DNA of 18,171 nucleotides from Eubacterium sp. UBA3279 (GTDB lineage Bacteria > Bacillota > Clostridia > Lachnospirales > Lachnospiraceae): NCBI GenBank assembly GCA_002361775.1, contig DETV01000070.1, forward strand, positions 1-18,171, read 5' to 3'. Below are positions 6,928-13,621 of the stretch, one piece after another. The stretch's first letter is position 1; each line of letters opens with the position of its first letter. The position numbers and the translations under genes are program-made. The notes below the pieces were generated by a model that was not told the origin of the DNA, made no database searches, and worked only from the letters and a program-made list of their open reading frames with translations.

Positions 6928-8655
6928 ATGGCGAAATTAACACACATGTTTAAAAAAACGGCTGCTCTTTTTGGGGAGAGAGGAGAGGAAGAACCCAAAA
7001 AGGAAGAACCTTCCGTTCCGGCAGGTTTGTGGTTGAAATGTCCGAAATGCGGGGAGATGGTTTACCGGGAGGATGTAAAAGCACAAGGCTATGTATGCCC
7101 AAAGTGTGAAGGATATTTTCGAATAAAAACAAAGACCCGAATCCGTATGGTGGCTGATAAAGAGAGTTTTCAGGAATGGTTTTCTCAGGTAGAAGAGAAA
7201 AATCCTCTGGACTATCCGGGCTATGAAGAAAAGTTAGATATGCTCAGAGAAAAGACAAATCTTTCAGAAGCGGTAACTGTGGGAGAATGTCTGGTCAATG
7301 GTGTCAGAACAGTTCTGGGAGTATGTGATGCCAGATTTTTGATGGGAAGTATGGGATATGTAGTGGGAGAAAGAATAACAAGAGCCTTTGAAAAAGCGCT
7401 GGAAGAAAAATTACCAGTAGTTTTATTTTGTAGTTCCGGGGGAGCCAGAATGCAGGAGGGGATTGTATCTTTAATGCAGATGGCAAAGACTTCCGCAGCA
7501 ATCAAACGCCACAGTGACGCAGGATTATTTTATCTTCCGGTATTGACAGATCCCACTACGGGAGGAGTTACAGCAAGTTTTGCTATGTTGGGAGATATAA
7601 TTTTAGCAGAACCTGGCGCTTTGATCGGATTTGCCGGTCCCAGGGTAATTGCTCAGACAATAGGAGAAAAACTTCCGGAAGGATTTCAAAGAGCAGAATT
7701 TCTTGTGGAAAAAGGGATTATTGACGGAGTGGTGGAAAGACGGGAATTAAAAGAAGTAATTGGACATTTATTAAAAATTCATCAACCGTGTATGACATAT
7801 GAGCATTATAGAGAGAACAGAAAAGAAATCCCGGTCCAGGAAAATAAACAGAAAGAAGCTGGGGAAAATATATGTTTATCTGCGTGGGACAGAGTGGAAA
7901 TTTCCAGAAGTAAATTCCGCCCCACCAGTATGGAATATATGCAGCAGATATTCGATGAATTCTATGAATTACATGGAGACAGAGCATTTCGGGATGACGG
8001 AGCAGTGATTGGCGGAATCGGTATGTTTCAGGGACAGCCGGTGACAGTGGTAGGTCAGCAAAAGGGGAAAAATGTAAAAGATAATATTCATAGAAATTTT
8101 GGAATGGCATCTCCGGAAGGTTATCGAAAGGCGCTTCGTCTAATGAAACAGGCAGAAAAATTTGGCCGTCCTGTTATCTGCTTTGTGGATACGCCGGGGG
8201 CAGCCTGTGGTATAGGAGCAGAAGAAAGAGGACAGGGAGAAGCTATCGCCAGAAATTTACTGGAAATGTCAGGATTGAAGGTTCCGGTAGTCAGTATATT
8301 GATCGGAGAAGGGGGAAGCGGCGGCGCCTTGGGATTTGCTGTGGCAAATGAAGTCTGGATGATGGAAAATGCTACTTATTCTATTCTTTCTCCGGAGGGA
8401 TTTGCCTCTATTTTGTGGAAAGATGGAAAAAGAGCAAAAGAAGCATCGAAAATCATGAAAATTACTGCAGAAGATCTGAAGCAAATGGATATAATCGAGT
8501 GGGTAATTCCGGAAATAAAGGAAGCATCAGAAGAAAATTTACCGGATCTGGCAAATATAATGAGTGAACGATTGAATGATTTTTTGGAAGAAAACAGTAA
8601 AAAATCAGGAAAAATGCTGGCGCAGGAAAGATATGAGAGATTCAGGAAAATGTAA
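6928..8655 (+). CDS. accDA: fused acetyl-CoA carboxylase carboxyltransferase, beta-alpha (AccD-AccA)
   Basis: One 575-residue frame holds both carboxyltransferase halves that transfer CO2 from carboxybiotin to acetyl-CoA. Residues 1-290 are AccD: a four-cysteine zinc ribbon (Cys38, Cys41, Cys57, Cys60) and a crotonase-like domain with SSGGARMQEG (169-178) and DPTTGGVTASFA (208-219). Residues about 319-575 are AccA, with GDRAFRDDGAVIGGI (350-364), RNFGMASPEGYRKALRLM, FVDTPGA and the oxyanion segment GEGGSGGALG (460-469). A charged linker (about 292-316) joins them. Compared with E. coli AccA the first roughly 50-60 residues, the N-terminal helical part, are missing. No internal stop or frameshift is seen. 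GGAGAGAGG (6910-6918) precedes ATG 6928. Fusion enforces a 1:1 ratio. A propionyl-CoA or decarboxylase-type transferase is less likely because of the zinc ribbon and the operon. Confidence 0.93.
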   Translation: MAKLTHMFKKTAALFGERGEEEPKKEEPSVPAGLWLKCPKCGEMVYREDVKAQGYVCPKCEGYFRIKTKTRIRMVADKESFQEWFSQVEEKNPLDYPGYEEKLDMLREKTNLSEAVTVGECLVNGVRTVLGVCDARFLMGSMGYVVGERITRAFEKALEEKLPVVLFCSSGGARMQEGIVSLMQMAKTSAAIKRHSDAGLFYLPVLTDPTTGGVTASFAMLGDIILAEPGALIGFAGPRVIAQTIGEKLPEGFQRAEFLVEKGIIDGVVERRELKEVIGHLLKIHQPCMTYEHYRENRKEIPVQENKQKEAGENICLSAWDRVEISRSKFRPTSMEYMQQIFDEFYELHGDRAFRDDGAVIGGIGMFQGQPVTVVGQQKGKNVKDNIHRNFGMASPEGYRKALRLMKQAEKFGRPVICFVDTPGAACGIGAEERGQGEAIARNLLEMSGLKVPVVSILIGEGGSGGALGFAVANEVWMMENATYSILSPEGFASILWKDGKRAKEASKIMKITAEDLKQMDIIEWVIPEIKEASEENLPDLANIMSERLNDFLEENSKKSGKMLAQERYERFRKM

Positions 8656-8682
8656 GGATGGCAGGAGAGCAAAGAAACGTAT

Positions 8683-9741
8683 ATGGATGATAAGATAAAA
8701 CCATTAAAAATAGGAGAATTAACTGCCCCTTTCCCGGTAATTCAGGGAGGTATGGGGGTTGGAATCAGTCTTTCTCATCTGGCGGGAACAGTGGCAGCCT
8801 GTGGAGGCGTGGGAATCTTGTCTGCCGCCCAGATTGGCTTTCGGGAAGAAGGATTTGAAAAGGATCCCATAGGGACAAATTTAAAAGCAATCAAAAAGGA
8901 AATATGCAAAGCGAGAAAAATCGCCAATGGAGGAATTATTGGCATAAATATTATGGTAGCCACCCAAAGATATGAGGAGTATGTGAAGGCAGCAGTGGAA
9001 TCAGGTGTGGATCTTATTATATCCGGAGCAGGGTTACCTGTAGATTTACCTGAGTTGGTGGAGGGAAGTAAGACAAAGATTGCCCCCATTGTGTCTACGG
9101 TAAAGTCAGCGAAGGTTATTTGTAAAATGTGGGACCGGCATTATCACCGGGTACCGGATCTGGTGGTAATTGAAGGACCGAAGGCGGGAGGACATCTGGG
9201 ATTTTCCAGGAAACAGTTGGAAATATTTACGCCGGAAGTATATGACCAGGAAATCAGACAAATTATAGAACTGGTAAAAGAATACGAAAAAAAATATCAG
9301 AAAAGAATTCCTGTGGTTGTGGCAGGAGGAATTTTTGACAGAAAAGACTTTCTTCACGCCTTGGAACTGGGAGCAGATGGAGTACAGATGGGAACCCGTT
9401 TTGTCACAACGTATGAATGTGATGCAGCGGAAGAATATAAGAAAGCCTATATAAATGTATCGAAAGAAAATATTGTTCTTGTAGACAGTCCGGTGGGTAT
9501 GGTAGGAAGAGCGGTAGGAAATACGTTTGCCCTGGCAGAAGGAAAGAAAGAACCAGTGAAAAAATGTTATCAGTGTATTAAGACATGCAATCCTGGGGAT
9601 ACACCATATTGTATTACAAATGCATTGGTAAAAGCTGCAAAAGGAGAAACGGAAAATGCTCTTGTGTTCTGCGGAGAAAATGCATGGAAATGTGATAAAA
9701 TAGAACACGTAGGAGACATTTTAAGAGAACTTTGTGAGTGA
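8683..9741 (+). CDS. FabK/nitronate monooxygenase-family flavoprotein with C-terminal cysteine cluster
   Basis: This 352-residue protein shares the FMN-binding TIM-barrel plan of FabK: PFPVIQGGMGVG (16-27), SGAGLP (114-119), EGPKAGGHLG (164-173, with the active-site His171), VVAGGIFDRKD (212-222) and GADGVQMGTRF (230-240). It is the last gene of the fatty-acid operon, 27 nt after accDA. It differs from the upstream FabK by an insertion (residues 52-66) and a C-terminal tail with Cys295, Cys298, Cys302, Cys310, Cys330, Cys337 and Cys351, of which the first four have spacing C-x2-C-x3-C-x7-C. That tail could bind metal or form disulfides. The role is uncertain: a second enoyl reductase, a nitronate monooxygenase (detoxifying) or another NAD(P)H-flavin oxidoreductase. 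GCAGGAGAG upstream is the likely ribosome site. Confidence 0.85.
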   Translation: MDDKIKPLKIGELTAPFPVIQGGMGVGISLSHLAGTVAACGGVGILSAAQIGFREEGFEKDPIGTNLKAIKKEICKARKIANGGIIGINIMVATQRYEEYVKAAVESGVDLIISGAGLPVDLPELVEGSKTKIAPIVSTVKSAKVICKMWDRHYHRVPDLVVIEGPKAGGHLGFSRKQLEIFTPEVYDQEIRQIIELVKEYEKKYQKRIPVVVAGGIFDRKDFLHALELGADGVQMGTRFVTTYECDAAEEYKKAYINVSKENIVLVDSPVGMVGRAVGNTFALAEGKKEPVKKCYQCIKTCNPGDTPYCITNALVKAAKGETENALVFCGENAWKCDKIEHVGDILRELCE

Positions 9742-9780
9742 AAAAATAAATATACAGAAAAAAATGTGTTATTTTAAGGA

Positions 9781-9822
9781 CAGGGATGACTTTCAGGAGT
9801 CATGCCTGCCTGTTTATTTTTC
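9781..9822 (+). terminator. intrinsic terminator of the fatty-acid operon
   Basis: CAGGGATGACT (9781-9791) pairs with AGTCATGCCTG (9798-9808) with a single G-G mismatch and a 6-nt loop. CCTGTTTATTTTT follows. It lies 40 nt after the last gene of the operon and before the next promoter. Confidence 0.8.
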
Positions 9823-9846
9823 GGGTATTTTTTGATGATAAAAAGG

Positions 9847-9875
9847 TTGAATTCAAATTATAGAAAACATATAAT
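9847..9875 (+). promoter_or_regulatory. sigma-A promoter for rhaM-ktrB-ktrA-ZIP genes
   Basis: TTGAAT (9847-9852) and a perfect TATAAT (9870-9875) are 17 nt apart. The start site would be near 9882, about 27 nt before the rhaM ATG. The -35 lies in a TTGAATTCAA palindrome (9847-9856) that could be an operator, though this may be chance. No riboswitch-like structure fits in the short leader. Confidence 0.75.
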
Positions 9876-9908
9876 GAACATACCAGATTAGATAAAGGAG
9901 ATAAAACT

Positions 9909-10220
9909 ATGGTTAAAGGATTTAAAATGAAATTGTTTCCCGGACAGGAGAAAGAATATGAACGTCGCCATAATCTTCTGTGGCCGGAGATGAAAGAAAT
10001 GATTCATCAGCATGGCGGAAAGAATTATACAATTTTTCTCGATAAAGAAACCCTGACTCTTTTTGGATATATTGAAATCGAAGATGAGGAATTGTGGAAA
10101 AAAGGAGCTGACACCGCCATAAATAGAAAATGGTGGGATTATATGGCGGATATTATGGAGACAAATCCAGATAATAGTCCGGTAAGCATAGATCTTCAGA
10201 CAGTATTTCATTTAGATTAG
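9909..10220 (+). CDS. rhaM: L-rhamnose mutarotase family protein (RhaM)
   Basis: RhaM-type enzymes interconvert alpha and beta anomers of L-rhamnose. The 103-residue protein matches the family along its full length, with the dimeric alpha-beta barrel motifs PGQEKEYERRHNLLWPEM (residues 12-29, including the conserved His), NYTIFLD (38-44), RKWWDYMADIM and TNPDNSPVS near the C-terminus. These closely resemble the E. coli protein as I remember it. AAAGGAG precedes ATG 9909. No rhamnose isomerase, kinase, aldolase or transporter is nearby. Instead it appears to be the first gene of a unit with potassium and metal transporters. It may therefore serve distant rhamnose genes or act on another sugar. 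Confidence 0.9.
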   Translation: MVKGFKMKLFPGQEKEYERRHNLLWPEMKEMIHQHGGKNYTIFLDKETLTLFGYIEIEDEELWKKGADTAINRKWWDYMADIMETNPDNSPVSIDLQTVFHLD

Positions 10221-10255
10221 AGTAGAAAATGAGTGTGTGATATAAGGATAATGAA

Positions 10256-11641
10256 ATGGAAAATATGAAAACCAAAATAAAAGAGATACATGAAAAAATT
10301 TTGTTTAAAATCAGACATACATCTTCAGTAAAAATCATCCCAACGGTATTTTTGATTATTATTTTGGTGGGAACAATTTTATTAATGCTTCCCATTGCCC
10401 AAAAAGGAGAAGGCGGAGCGAGTTTTACAGATTCTCTGTTTACAGCCACATCTGCCACCTGTGTGACAGGTTTGATTCGATTTGACACGTATACCCATTG
10501 GACAACATTTGGTCAGTTGGTGATTTTGTCGATGATTCAGATTGGCGGTTTGGGATTTATGACGATTGTAATGTGGATTATGTCACTGACTACTTACAAG
10601 ATAGGTTTGAATTCCAGATTTTTATTACAAAACTCCATATCAGCGCCTCAGGTGGGAGGCATGGTGAGAATGACCCGGTTTATTTTATGGGGAACTCTTC
10701 TTGTGGAAGGCCTGGGAGCAATTTTATTATCAGGAGTTTTTGTGCCGCGATATGGATGGGGAAAAGGTATTTATTTTTCAGTCTTCCATGCTATTTCGGC
10801 ATTTTGTAATGCAGGATTTGATCTGATGGGAGGGGAAGAACCATTTTCTTCTCTTACACTTATGGGAAATAATTGGTATCTGAACTTTATTATCATGGCG
10901 TTGATCATTGTTGGCGGTTTGGGATTTATGGTCTGGAAAGATATGTTGGAATGTAAATTTCATTTTAAAAAATTCAGACTACACACGAAAATCGTGGTGG
11001 TGACTACCATATTTTTAATTACTTTTGGCGCCGTTGTAATATTTCTTATGGAGTATGGAGAGGAAGGGACTGCAGGAAAAGAAATTCCGGAACAGATATT
11101 GAATGCCTTATTCCAGTCAGTGACAGTTCGTACGGCAGGTTTTAATACAATAGATCTGACACAGATGACGGAAGCCAGTCGTTTCCTAATGAGTATTCTG
11201 ATGTTGATCGGTGGTTCTCCGGGATCTACGGCAGGAGGTATCAAGACAACCACCTTTGCAGTACTTTGTATTAGTATTATATCTGTTTTCAGAAGAAAAA
11301 AGACAGAAGAAGCATTTGGAAGAAGAATGGAAGAAGGCGTTATGAGAACAGCGGCCTGTGTATTTATGATTTATCTGTTTTTGGCAGGCGGTTCTGCCAT
11401 GGTAATTTCAAAACTGGAAGCAGTACCTATGATGACAGCCTTTTTTGAGACTACATCTGCAATGGGTACGGTAGGTCTTACCCTGGGAATCACTCCGGAA
11501 GTGGGAATGGTATCAAAGTTATTATTGACGGTTTTGATGTTTGTCGGAAGAGTAGGATCTATTACGATTCTTATGTCTTTCTCTTCAGAGAGAAAGATGG
11601 TTGCTTCTAAATTACCGTTGGAAAAAGTGCAGATAGGATAG
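10256..11641 (+). CDS. ktrB: K+ uptake channel subunit, TrkH/KtrB family
   Basis: This 461-residue integral membrane protein is the ion-translocating subunit of a Ktr/Trk potassium system. Four pseudo-repeats each carry a pore loop: TSATCVTGL (65-73), SAFCNAGF (181-188), VTVRTAGF (289-296) and TSAMGTVGL (400-408), each with the filter glycine. GGSPGSTAGGIKTT (319-332) matches the conserved intramembrane region of the third repeat, and Arg432 in FVGRVGSI is the conserved gate-side arginine. The short N-terminus and size favour KtrB over long TrkH. ATG 10256 has only a modest site (TAAGGATAA). The gap to rhaM is 35 nt without a terminator, so co-transcription is likely. Its gating partner follows 12 nt downstream. 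Confidence 0.93.
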   Translation: MENMKTKIKEIHEKILFKIRHTSSVKIIPTVFLIIILVGTILLMLPIAQKGEGGASFTDSLFTATSATCVTGLIRFDTYTHWTTFGQLVILSMIQIGGLGFMTIVMWIMSLTTYKIGLNSRFLLQNSISAPQVGGMVRMTRFILWGTLLVEGLGAILLSGVFVPRYGWGKGIYFSVFHAISAFCNAGFDLMGGEEPFSSLTLMGNNWYLNFIIMALIIVGGLGFMVWKDMLECKFHFKKFRLHTKIVVVTTIFLITFGAVVIFLMEYGEEGTAGKEIPEQILNALFQSVTVRTAGFNTIDLTQMTEASRFLMSILMLIGGSPGSTAGGIKTTTFAVLCISIISVFRRKKTEEAFGRRMEEGVMRTAACVFMIYLFLAGGSAMVISKLEAVPMMTAFFETTSAMGTVGLTLGITPEVGMVSKLLLTVLMFVGRVGSITILMSFSSERKMVASKLPLEKVQIG

Positions 11642-11653
11642 GAGGCATTTGTA

Positions 11654-12298
11654 ATGAAGACAGTATTAGTAATTGGTCTGGGACGGTTTGGACGTCATAT
11701 GGCCAGAAAGCTGATTGAAGAGGGAAATGAAGTACTTGCCATTGAATGGAATGAAGAAAGAGCGGATTCCTGCGTGGAAATCATTCAGAACATTCAAATT
11801 GGAGATGCAACAGATGAGCGCTTTATGCATAGTCTGGGTGTGGATAATTTTGATCTGTGCGTTGTAGGGATTGGTGATAATTTCCAGACCGTATTGGAAA
11901 TTACAGTACTTTTGAAAGATTTGGGCGCTCCTTACGTAATCGCGCGGGCAAACAGAGATGTGCATAAAAAATTATTGCTGAGAAACGGCGCAGATTATGT
12001 GGTTTATGGAGAAAGGGAACTGGCAGAAAGACTGGCTGTGAAGTTTGGAGCAGAAAACATTTTCGACTATATTGTATTGGACTCCGATTATGCAATCTAT
12101 GAGATTGCAATTCCGGTAAACTGGTATGGAAAAAGTATTGTTGAAATGGCTGTAAGAAACAGATATAAAGTAAGTATTCTTGCCACAAAGAAAAATGGAA
12201 AGATTCAGCCCTTGCCTCATCAGGATCATATATTCTCCCCGGATGAAACGCTGATGGTTATGGGAGATGCAGAAAGTGTAAAGGCAATTACACGATAA
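11654..12298 (+). CDS. ktrA: K+ uptake regulatory subunit, TrkA/KtrA RCK protein
   Basis: This 214-residue cytosolic protein forms the nucleotide-binding gating ring on KtrB. The RCK-N Rossmann fold has VIGLGRFG (6-13), the acidic residue Glu31 at the end of strand 2 that contacts the nucleotide ribose, and GDATD (50-54). An RCK-C/TrkA_C domain fills about 137-214; in Ktr systems this domain can bind c-di-AMP, though the sequence alone does not show that here. One RCK-N plus one RCK-C is the KtrA layout, half the size of E. coli TrkA. GGAGG near 11641 serves ATG 11654 and overlaps the end of ktrB. Confidence 0.94.
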   Translation: MKTVLVIGLGRFGRHMARKLIEEGNEVLAIEWNEERADSCVEIIQNIQIGDATDERFMHSLGVDNFDLCVVGIGDNFQTVLEITVLLKDLGAPYVIARANRDVHKKLLLRNGADYVVYGERELAERLAVKFGAENIFDYIVLDSDYAIYEIAIPVNWYGKSIVEMAVRNRYKVSILATKKNGKIQPLPHQDHIFSPDETLMVMGDAESVKAITR

Positions 12299-12310
12299 AA
12301 GGAGAGACGG

Positions 12311-13090
12311 ATGGAGATATTTTTAGGTATAATGATTCCATTTATCGGAACAACCGCAGGAGCGGCCTGTGTTTTCTTTTTGAAAAATCAATTAAAACCA
12401 CTGGTGCAAAAAGCACTTTTAGGGTTTGCCTCCGGTGTAATGGTGGCTGCTTCGGTATGGTCCTTGCTGATACCGGCGATGAACCAGTCAGAGCATTTGG
12501 GTAAGTTTGCATTTATGCCGGCAGCAGTGGGATTTCTGTTGGGAATACTATTTTTACTCCTTATGGATAAATTAACGCCTCACCTTCATTTGGGATGTAC
12601 TCAGGCGGAAGGGCCGCATTGTAAATTAAAAAAATCCACAATGTTGGTATTGGCGGTTACGTTGCATAATATCCCAGAGGGAATGGCAGTGGGCGTAGTG
12701 TTTGCCGGGATGATGGCAGAAAATGCGCAGATTACCATAGCGGGAGCAATGGCTCTTTCTTTGGGAATTGCTATTCAGAACTTTCCGGAAGGTGCAATTA
12801 TCTCGCTTCCACTGAAAAGTGAGGAAGGGGTTGGCAAAGGAAAGGCATTTTTGTATGGCATGGGATCCGGAATCGTGGAGCCTGTTGCGGCAGGAGTGAC
12901 ACTTCTTCTGTTTCGCTATATAGAACCGGCATTACCCTATCTGTTGGCTTTTGCTGCCGGGGCTATGATTTATGTTGTGGTGGAAGAATTGATACCGGAG
13001 TCAAGCGAAGGAGAACACAGTAATGTGGGAACTATTGGATTTGCATTAGGGTTCGTATTGATGATGATATTGGATGTGGCATTGGGATAA
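12311..13090 (+). CDS. ZIP-family divalent metal transporter
   Basis: The 259-residue membrane protein belongs to the ZIP family (ZupT/GufA-like), which brings zinc or related metals into the cytoplasm. About eight hydrophobic segments are visible. The metal-site helices are TM4 with HNIPEG (119-124) and TM5 with QNFPEG (156-161); the first has the canonical His-Asn-x-Pro-Glu-Gly, the second has Gln in place of His, as is common in GufA-like members. EELIPES (225-231) lies in a late helix. The TM3-TM4 loop holds His91, His93, Cys96, His103 and Cys104, a possible metal-sensing cluster. GGAGAG precedes ATG 12311, 12 nt after ktrA. No metal-regulator site is evident. Confidence 0.9.
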   Translation: MEIFLGIMIPFIGTTAGAACVFFLKNQLKPLVQKALLGFASGVMVAASVWSLLIPAMNQSEHLGKFAFMPAAVGFLLGILFLLLMDKLTPHLHLGCTQAEGPHCKLKKSTMLVLAVTLHNIPEGMAVGVVFAGMMAENAQITIAGAMALSLGIAIQNFPEGAIISLPLKSEEGVGKGKAFLYGMGSGIVEPVAAGVTLLLFRYIEPALPYLLAFAAGAMIYVVVEELIPESSEGEHSNVGTIGFALGFVLMMILDVALG

Positions 13091-13134
13091 AAAGGTTTTA
13101 TATGTAACAGTCCTACAGTTTACTTTTATTTGAG

Positions 13135-13201
13135 ACTGTCAGGATACTTTCATTTTGGGCGCTGGTCTCCTAAAATGAAAGTATCCTGACAGTTCTTTTT
13201 T
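13135..13201 (+). terminator. very long perfect hairpin terminator
   Basis: Positions 13135-13156 and 13172-13193 form a perfect 22-bp inverted repeat. A G-U pair and two G-C pairs can extend it to 25 bp around a GC-rich apex. TTCTTTTTTG follows, so it can end the upstream operon. The length and perfection are unusual for a plain terminator and suggest a dispersed palindromic element adopted as one. Upstream ACAGTC (13107-13112) is complementary to GACTGT (13134-13139), but this alternative pairing is too weak to claim antitermination. Confidence 0.85.
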
Positions 13202-13432
13202 GTTATATATTTAAATAAAACTTAAATTAGCAAACAGACATTCGTTTCATAAAATAAAACCTTTGAATTCTTTTACAGCAAAGAGATGTCAAAATCTATC
13301 TATTCGGAGGAAGATGGTGAAGTCATAAAAATGGTAAATGGCGTCATAAAAATAGTTGAGGAAATTTTTGATTTTGTGATACCATAGGAAATAGGAACTA
13401 TTTACAAAATATAAGAATGATTTGGTGAAAAA
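13202..13432 (+). other. AT-rich regulatory spacer before the sensor kinase
   Basis: The gap between the ZIP gene and the kinase is 342 nt; its first part is the hairpin terminator. The rest contains no convincing gene. It holds three TCATAAAA sequences (13247, 13323 and 13344, the last two described separately), a short palindrome AAATAG-GAA-CTATTT (13389-13403), and a possible -10 TATAAG (13410-13415) without a recognisable -35. Lack of a -35 fits an activator-dependent promoter. The ribosome site before ATG 13433 is weak (GGTG). Confidence 0.5.
13322..13356 (+). promoter_or_regulatory. 21-bp-spaced direct repeat upstream of the two-component genes
   Basis: GTCATAAAAATGGT (13322-13335) and GTCATAAAAATAGT (13343-13356) match at 13 of 14 positions and lie exactly 21 bp apart, two helical turns. 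AraC-type response regulators commonly bind tandem direct repeats of this spacing just upstream of a promoter. A similar pair precedes the binding-protein gene. The link to the regulator encoded at 15135 is inference, and autoregulation would follow from it. Confidence 0.6.
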
Positions 13433-13618
13433 ATGAAAAACAACAAACGAAAAGTATTATATTTAAACAAAACTATTTTGATGATTGTTATGATAGGGTA
13501 TAGTGCATTTCTTGTATTAATGCTTTTGATGGATTTTTATTTAATTAGAAAATATAAAACAGATAATATGCGGGAAGAACAAAGAGTGATGAATGAATAC
13601 ATAGAAAATCTTTCATAA
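13433..13618 (+). CDS. N-terminal fragment of the sensor histidine kinase, ends at an in-frame TAA
   Basis: This 61-codon frame encodes a basic N-terminus (MKNNKRK), one strong transmembrane segment (about residues 13-38, ILMIVMIGYSAFLVLMLLMD within it) and the start of an extracellular helix. It stops at TAA 13616-13618. The next frame starts at 13622 in the same phase, only one codon later, and continues the expected extracellular helix. Together they form a single YesM-type kinase of about 574 codons. As it stands the fragment would give a membrane anchor without any kinase part. The gene is therefore either inactivated by one nonsense change, rescued by read-through or reinitiation, or carries a sequence error. 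It is not a free-standing small protein of known kind. Confidence 0.75.
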   Translation: MKNNKRKVLYLNKTILMIVMIGYSAFLVLMLLMDFYLIRKYKTDNMREEQRVMNEYIENLS

Positions 13619-13621
13619 GGA

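Noticed and set aside
9106..9708. Minus-strand 200-codon open frame inside the flavoprotein gene.
   Set aside because: It is a shadow of a well-supported + strand gene, rich in Phe, Ile, Ser and Cys as expected from reading purine-rich codons in reverse.
9742..9908. Possible c-di-AMP (ydaO-type) riboswitch before the potassium genes.
   Set aside because: The segment is taken up by the operon terminator and the promoter; the leader after the promoter is under 30 nt, too short for that riboswitch.
13107..13139. ACAGTC and GACTGT as an antiterminator alternative to the long hairpin.
   Set aside because: Six base pairs cannot compete with a 22-25 bp perfect stem, and no leader peptide or ligand-binding fold is visible.
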